Origin: Promethearchaeota archaeon
GTDB lineage: Archaea > Asgardarchaeota > Lokiarchaeia > Sigyniarchaeales > SOKP01
DNA length: 6,972 nt
Assembly (NCBI GenBank): GCA_016840695.1
Contig: JAEORV010000078.1
Span: 1 to 6,972, forward strand
Direction: 5' to 3'
Positions 4,690 through 6,972 of the stretch are shown one piece after another (the first letter of the stretch is position 1; each line of letters opens with the position of its first letter). The position numbers and the translations under genes were made by a program. The notes beneath the pieces are model-generated. The model was not told the DNA's origin, did not search any database, and was given only the letters and a program-made list of their open reading frames with translations.

Positions 4690-6639
4690 ATGGTTGTCAA
4701 AAAGGATAAAGCCCATGCGAGTACTTCAATTGGACAGGTTTTTACCCCTGATTACGTCGCAATATTTATGATAAAAAACGCCTTGAGTTTCTATGACGAG
4801 CAAAAATTGAAAGTCTTAGAACCCTCCGTAGGTAAAGGCGTATTCTTAAAATTCTTAATTAAAGAAGGTATAAACAATATCTACGCTTACGAAATCGATG
4901 AAAAATTGAAAAAATATCTAGTTGAAGCATATCCAAGCGTTAAATTCAAATTTGAGAATTTTTTAGGCTCAGATGAAAGCGAAAAATACGATTTAATTAT
5001 AGGAAATCATCCTTATTTAGGACAGAATTACAATGCTCAAGTTTTTCAAGATTATGTTAAATTATATCCCATTTGTGCTGAATACTTCGTTGGTAACATG
5101 GATTTATTTTATTTTTTCATCCATAAAGCCATTTTAAAATTGAAACCAGGAGGTATCCTATCGTTTATCACCACGAATTATTGGATTACAAAATCGAAAA
5201 AAACAGGAATAAAACTGCTGAAGCCACATATATTAGAAGAATGTTTTATACGGCAATATATCGATCTTTCAAGTCTGAAAATGTTTCAAGGAGCGAAAGG
5301 ACAGCACAATTGTATTTTTATATTGCAGAAAAAAACAGAAAAAGAAAAAGGACAAAATTCCAATCGTAACGTGGAGATATTAAAAATTTTAAAGAAAAAA
5401 GCAAATAATCAATTGGATAGCGAATTCAATGAAGAAGTGTTCAAGGATTTGATTGAGGGAAATGTAACAAAATATGTAATGAAATACGAGTCCGCAGTAA
5501 CGAACAAGGATTTGAATCCAGAAGGAAGTTGGAACCTCCTTTATCCCGATGAGGTTAAAAAGATTATAGATAAAATTGAGAATTATTGTTCAAAAAAGAA
5601 TCAAGTCATGTTAATAAAGGATTTCTTCGTAGTTCGTAATGGAATAATCTTTATTAAAGACGATATTTTCGTGTTAAGTGAAGAAAATAACCTTAAAATT
5701 AAAGAGGATGTACACTCCATTAGGATAAATGGGAAATATCACGGGTTATCTGAAAGAGAGAAAGAACGATTGAAAATAATTTATAAGAGTAAATCAATAA
5801 AACCCTATGGTCACGATCGAGAACATCATAGAAAATATGCGATATTTTTTAACAAGAATCAATTTACTTCTAGACCGGAAAGCTCTCGAAATGGAAGAAT
5901 CGAGAAAGAATATCCGCTGCTCACGGCATATTTAAAGCAATTCGAAAGTAACTTAAAGGATATCCTCGTGAATGCTAAAGAAAACGCGTGCGATATCTAC
6001 TTCCCTAGAAGGGGCGCTTTCATACGAAATCTCAACAAGGTAAACGATGGGACAGAGGAAAATTTAACTGACCTTGAACCGCTATATGATAACGCAAAAA
6101 AAATCTTTTTCAAATATATTTCAAACGACAACATTTTCGGTTTCGCCGAAACTTCATATTACGCCACTTCAGATACTTATTTTCTATGGCCGAAGGTTCC
6201 CGAAAAAGAATTGGATTATCCATTCCTCCTGGCATATCTCAATTCTAAGCTTGTTCATTTCTTGTTCAAGGCGAAGAATATCAAGATAAAAAGAAGTAAG
6301 ACGAAATTAGAGGAGGAATTACCCCTTCCGAATATGAATGCGCTTCAATCCAAAAAAAACCATTTGAACGCAAGAATGGTTGCCATTCTCTCGTCATTTT
6401 TAATTGAATTAAACAATCCAACGAGCAATTTGGAAACTGGAGTATTTATAGAGAAGGTACGCAAAATAGAAGTCGATATGAAGGGTATTAAGGACGACAT
6501 GGTCCCTTCCTTATACTCTGCTATAGAAAGGAAAGACAGTAATTCCGTTCAAAAAACCATTGATCACTTGATGTTTCAACTGTTTGACTTGAGTGAAAAA
6601 GAAATAGATTATTTAATCAATAAATATTATCACCCTTGA
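4690..6639 (+). CDS. Eco57I/TaqI-like adenine-specific DNA methyltransferase (649 aa)
   Basis: This is a class I S-adenosylmethionine-dependent enzyme that methylates the N6 of adenine in a specific DNA site, as part of a restriction-modification system or as an orphan. Motifs in order: motif X GQVFTP (residues 15-20), motif I VLEPSVGKGVFL (42-53), motif II acid in YAYEID (Glu68), motif IV IIGNHPYLG with Asn106-His-Pro-Tyr109, then MDLFYFFIHKAI and LKPGGILSFITTNYW (motifs V-VI). The C-terminal part resembles the TaqI-type recognition domain: FFVVRNGIIFIKDD (about 315), PYGHDREHHRKY (about 373), SYYATSDTYFLWP (about 490) and LLAYLNSKL (513-521). No PD-(D/E)xK nuclease domain is evident, so it is not a full type IIG enzyme. 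Motif IV is NHPY instead of the usual NPPY. ATG 4690 follows a TAG directly and lacks a Shine-Dalgarno site, so the protein may be truncated at its N-terminus, or translated by coupling to the broken upstream frame. Methylation site unknown. Confidence 0.88.
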   Translation: MVVKKDKAHASTSIGQVFTPDYVAIFMIKNALSFYDEQKLKVLEPSVGKGVFLKFLIKEGINNIYAYEIDEKLKKYLVEAYPSVKFKFENFLGSDESEKYDLIIGNHPYLGQNYNAQVFQDYVKLYPICAEYFVGNMDLFYFFIHKAILKLKPGGILSFITTNYWITKSKKTGIKLLKPHILEECFIRQYIDLSSLKMFQGAKGQHNCIFILQKKTEKEKGQNSNRNVEILKILKKKANNQLDSEFNEEVFKDLIEGNVTKYVMKYESAVTNKDLNPEGSWNLLYPDEVKKIIDKIENYCSKKNQVMLIKDFFVVRNGIIFIKDDIFVLSEENNLKIKEDVHSIRINGKYHGLSEREKERLKIIYKSKSIKPYGHDREHHRKYAIFFNKNQFTSRPESSRNGRIEKEYPLLTAYLKQFESNLKDILVNAKENACDIYFPRRGAFIRNLNKVNDGTEENLTDLEPLYDNAKKIFFKYISNDNIFGFAETSYYATSDTYFLWPKVPEKELDYPFLLAYLNSKLVHFLFKAKNIKIKRSKTKLEEELPLPNMNALQSKKNHLNARMVAILSSFLIELNNPTSNLETGVFIEKVRKIEVDMKGIKDDMVPSLYSAIERKDSNSVQKTIDHLMFQLFDLSEKEIDYLINKYYHP

Positions 6640-6661
6640 AGTCTGTTTTAACAATACATTA

Positions 6662-6844
6662 ATGGTGAACACTAAATTGCAGCAATTTCCCCTATACGAT
6701 GACGTTGGGAGCTTCCCATTACCTCCATATATAGACAAAAAATCGTTCAAGCAATTCTACTGGACGGCTTACAATGGGATCGTAAAAAAAACAGATATTT
6801 TTGAGCATAGGGGAATTCATAACTATTTTAACTGGAAAGATTGA
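6662..6844 (+). CDS. N-terminal fragment of a MetE-like methionine synthase, broken after 60 codons
   Basis: The 60-residue frame starts 22 bases after the methyltransferase stop and has YDDVGSFPLPP at residues 12-22, followed by FYWTAYNGIV and DIFEHRGIHNYF. The VGSFP strand near the N-terminus, in a DD-[VI]-GSFPLP setting, is what archaeal MetE/UROD-superfamily methionine synthase proteins show; those transfer a methyl group to homocysteine and are usually over 300 residues. Only the first 56 codons lie before the end of the left palindrome arm; the last four (NWKD) and the stop come from the 27-base spacer, so the stop is probably not the natural end. No clear Shine-Dalgarno precedes ATG 6662. 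The family call rests on one short motif and on the presence of metV-metF nearby, so a different UROD-like methyltransferase is possible. Confidence 0.5.
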   Translation: MVNTKLQQFPLYDDVGSFPLPPYIDKKSFKQFYWTAYNGIVKKTDIFEHRGIHNYFNWKD

Positions 6845-6972
6845 AGGATCGGGTGAGTAAAATAGTTATGAATTCCCCTATGCTCAAAAATATCTGTTTT
6901 TTTTACGATCCCATTGTAAGCCGTCCAGTAGAATTGCTTGAACGATTTTTTGTCTATATATGGAGGTAATGG
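6716..6972. repeat. Perfect 115-base inverted repeat at the window end, probable fold-back chimera
   Basis: Bases 6716-6830 are matched without mismatch or gap by the reverse complement of 6858-6972, including an eight-base A/T run. The spacer is 27 bases (6831-6857) and the right arm ends exactly at the last base of the window. The left arm is coding sequence for the MetE-like fragment; the right arm is the same sequence reversed and has no gene of its own. A perfect palindrome of coding DNA stopping at a sequence end is typical of a hairpin chimera from whole-genome amplification or of misassembly. A true biological palindrome (for example a hairpin telomere or recent inverted duplication) would look the same here. 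Confidence 0.95.

Noticed and set aside
5181..6289. Short plus-strand frames inside the methyltransferase (5181-5369 and 6074-6289)
   Set aside because: They overlap conserved parts of the methyltransferase in another frame and have no independent start signal.
6962..6972. GGAGGT followed by AATGG at the window end, resembling a ribosome site and start
   Set aside because: It is the reverse complement of the CCATTACCTCC codons of the MetE-like fragment copied by the palindrome, so it is not an independent gene start.

Overview
The window looks like a small archaeal contig. It is strongly AT-rich, has long T-runs after genes, TATA-like boxes a few tens of bases before starts, GTGA or GGAGGTG Shine-Dalgarno signals, and a complete MetV-MetF gene pair. 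The pair together with these archaeal signals fits an anaerobic archaeon with folate-linked C1 metabolism, for example an Asgard (Lokiarchaeia-like) lineage. That placement is an inference from gene content and style; no marker gene fixes it.

Layout. Positions 25-369 (minus) encode a small helical protein of unknown function. A 533-base AT-rich divergent region (370-902) follows, with only promoter-like elements and small inverted repeats. Positions 903-2432 (plus) encode an unrecognised 509-residue protein with four predicted membrane helices, a helical middle and a beta-rich C-terminal domain. Positions 2618-4229 hold the best-defined unit: metV and metF, the two subunits of a MetVF-type methylenetetrahydrofolate reductase, 16 bases apart and ending in a stem-loop plus T-runs.

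Positions 4392-4689 hold an unlisted broken reading frame, with two in-frame TAA codons, one frameshift and a final TAG. It abuts, in the same frame, a 649-residue Eco57I/TaqI-like adenine-specific DNA methyltransferase (4690-6639). This looks like a restriction-modification remnant, possibly with the methyltransferase's own N-terminus or a partner gene decayed. Twenty-two bases later a reading frame begins that resembles the N-terminus of an archaeal MetE-type (cobalamin-independent or methylcobalamin-using) methionine synthase, but it breaks after 60 codons.

The break coincides with a perfect 115-base inverted repeat (6716-6830 against 6858-6972, 27-base spacer) running exactly to the end of the window. 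The second arm is a reverse copy of the start of the MetE-like gene, so the right end is most simply a fold-back assembly or amplification chimera, and the gene's true continuation is missing.

Functionally, MetVF makes methyl-tetrahydrofolate, and a MetE-like enzyme would use methyl groups to make methionine. The DNA methyltransferase sits between them as an apparent insertion into a C1/methionine neighbourhood. I see no convincing new multi-gene system. The points most worth checking are the broken frame before the methyltransferase, the methyltransferase's NHPY catalytic motif, the unknown membrane protein, and the terminal palindrome.
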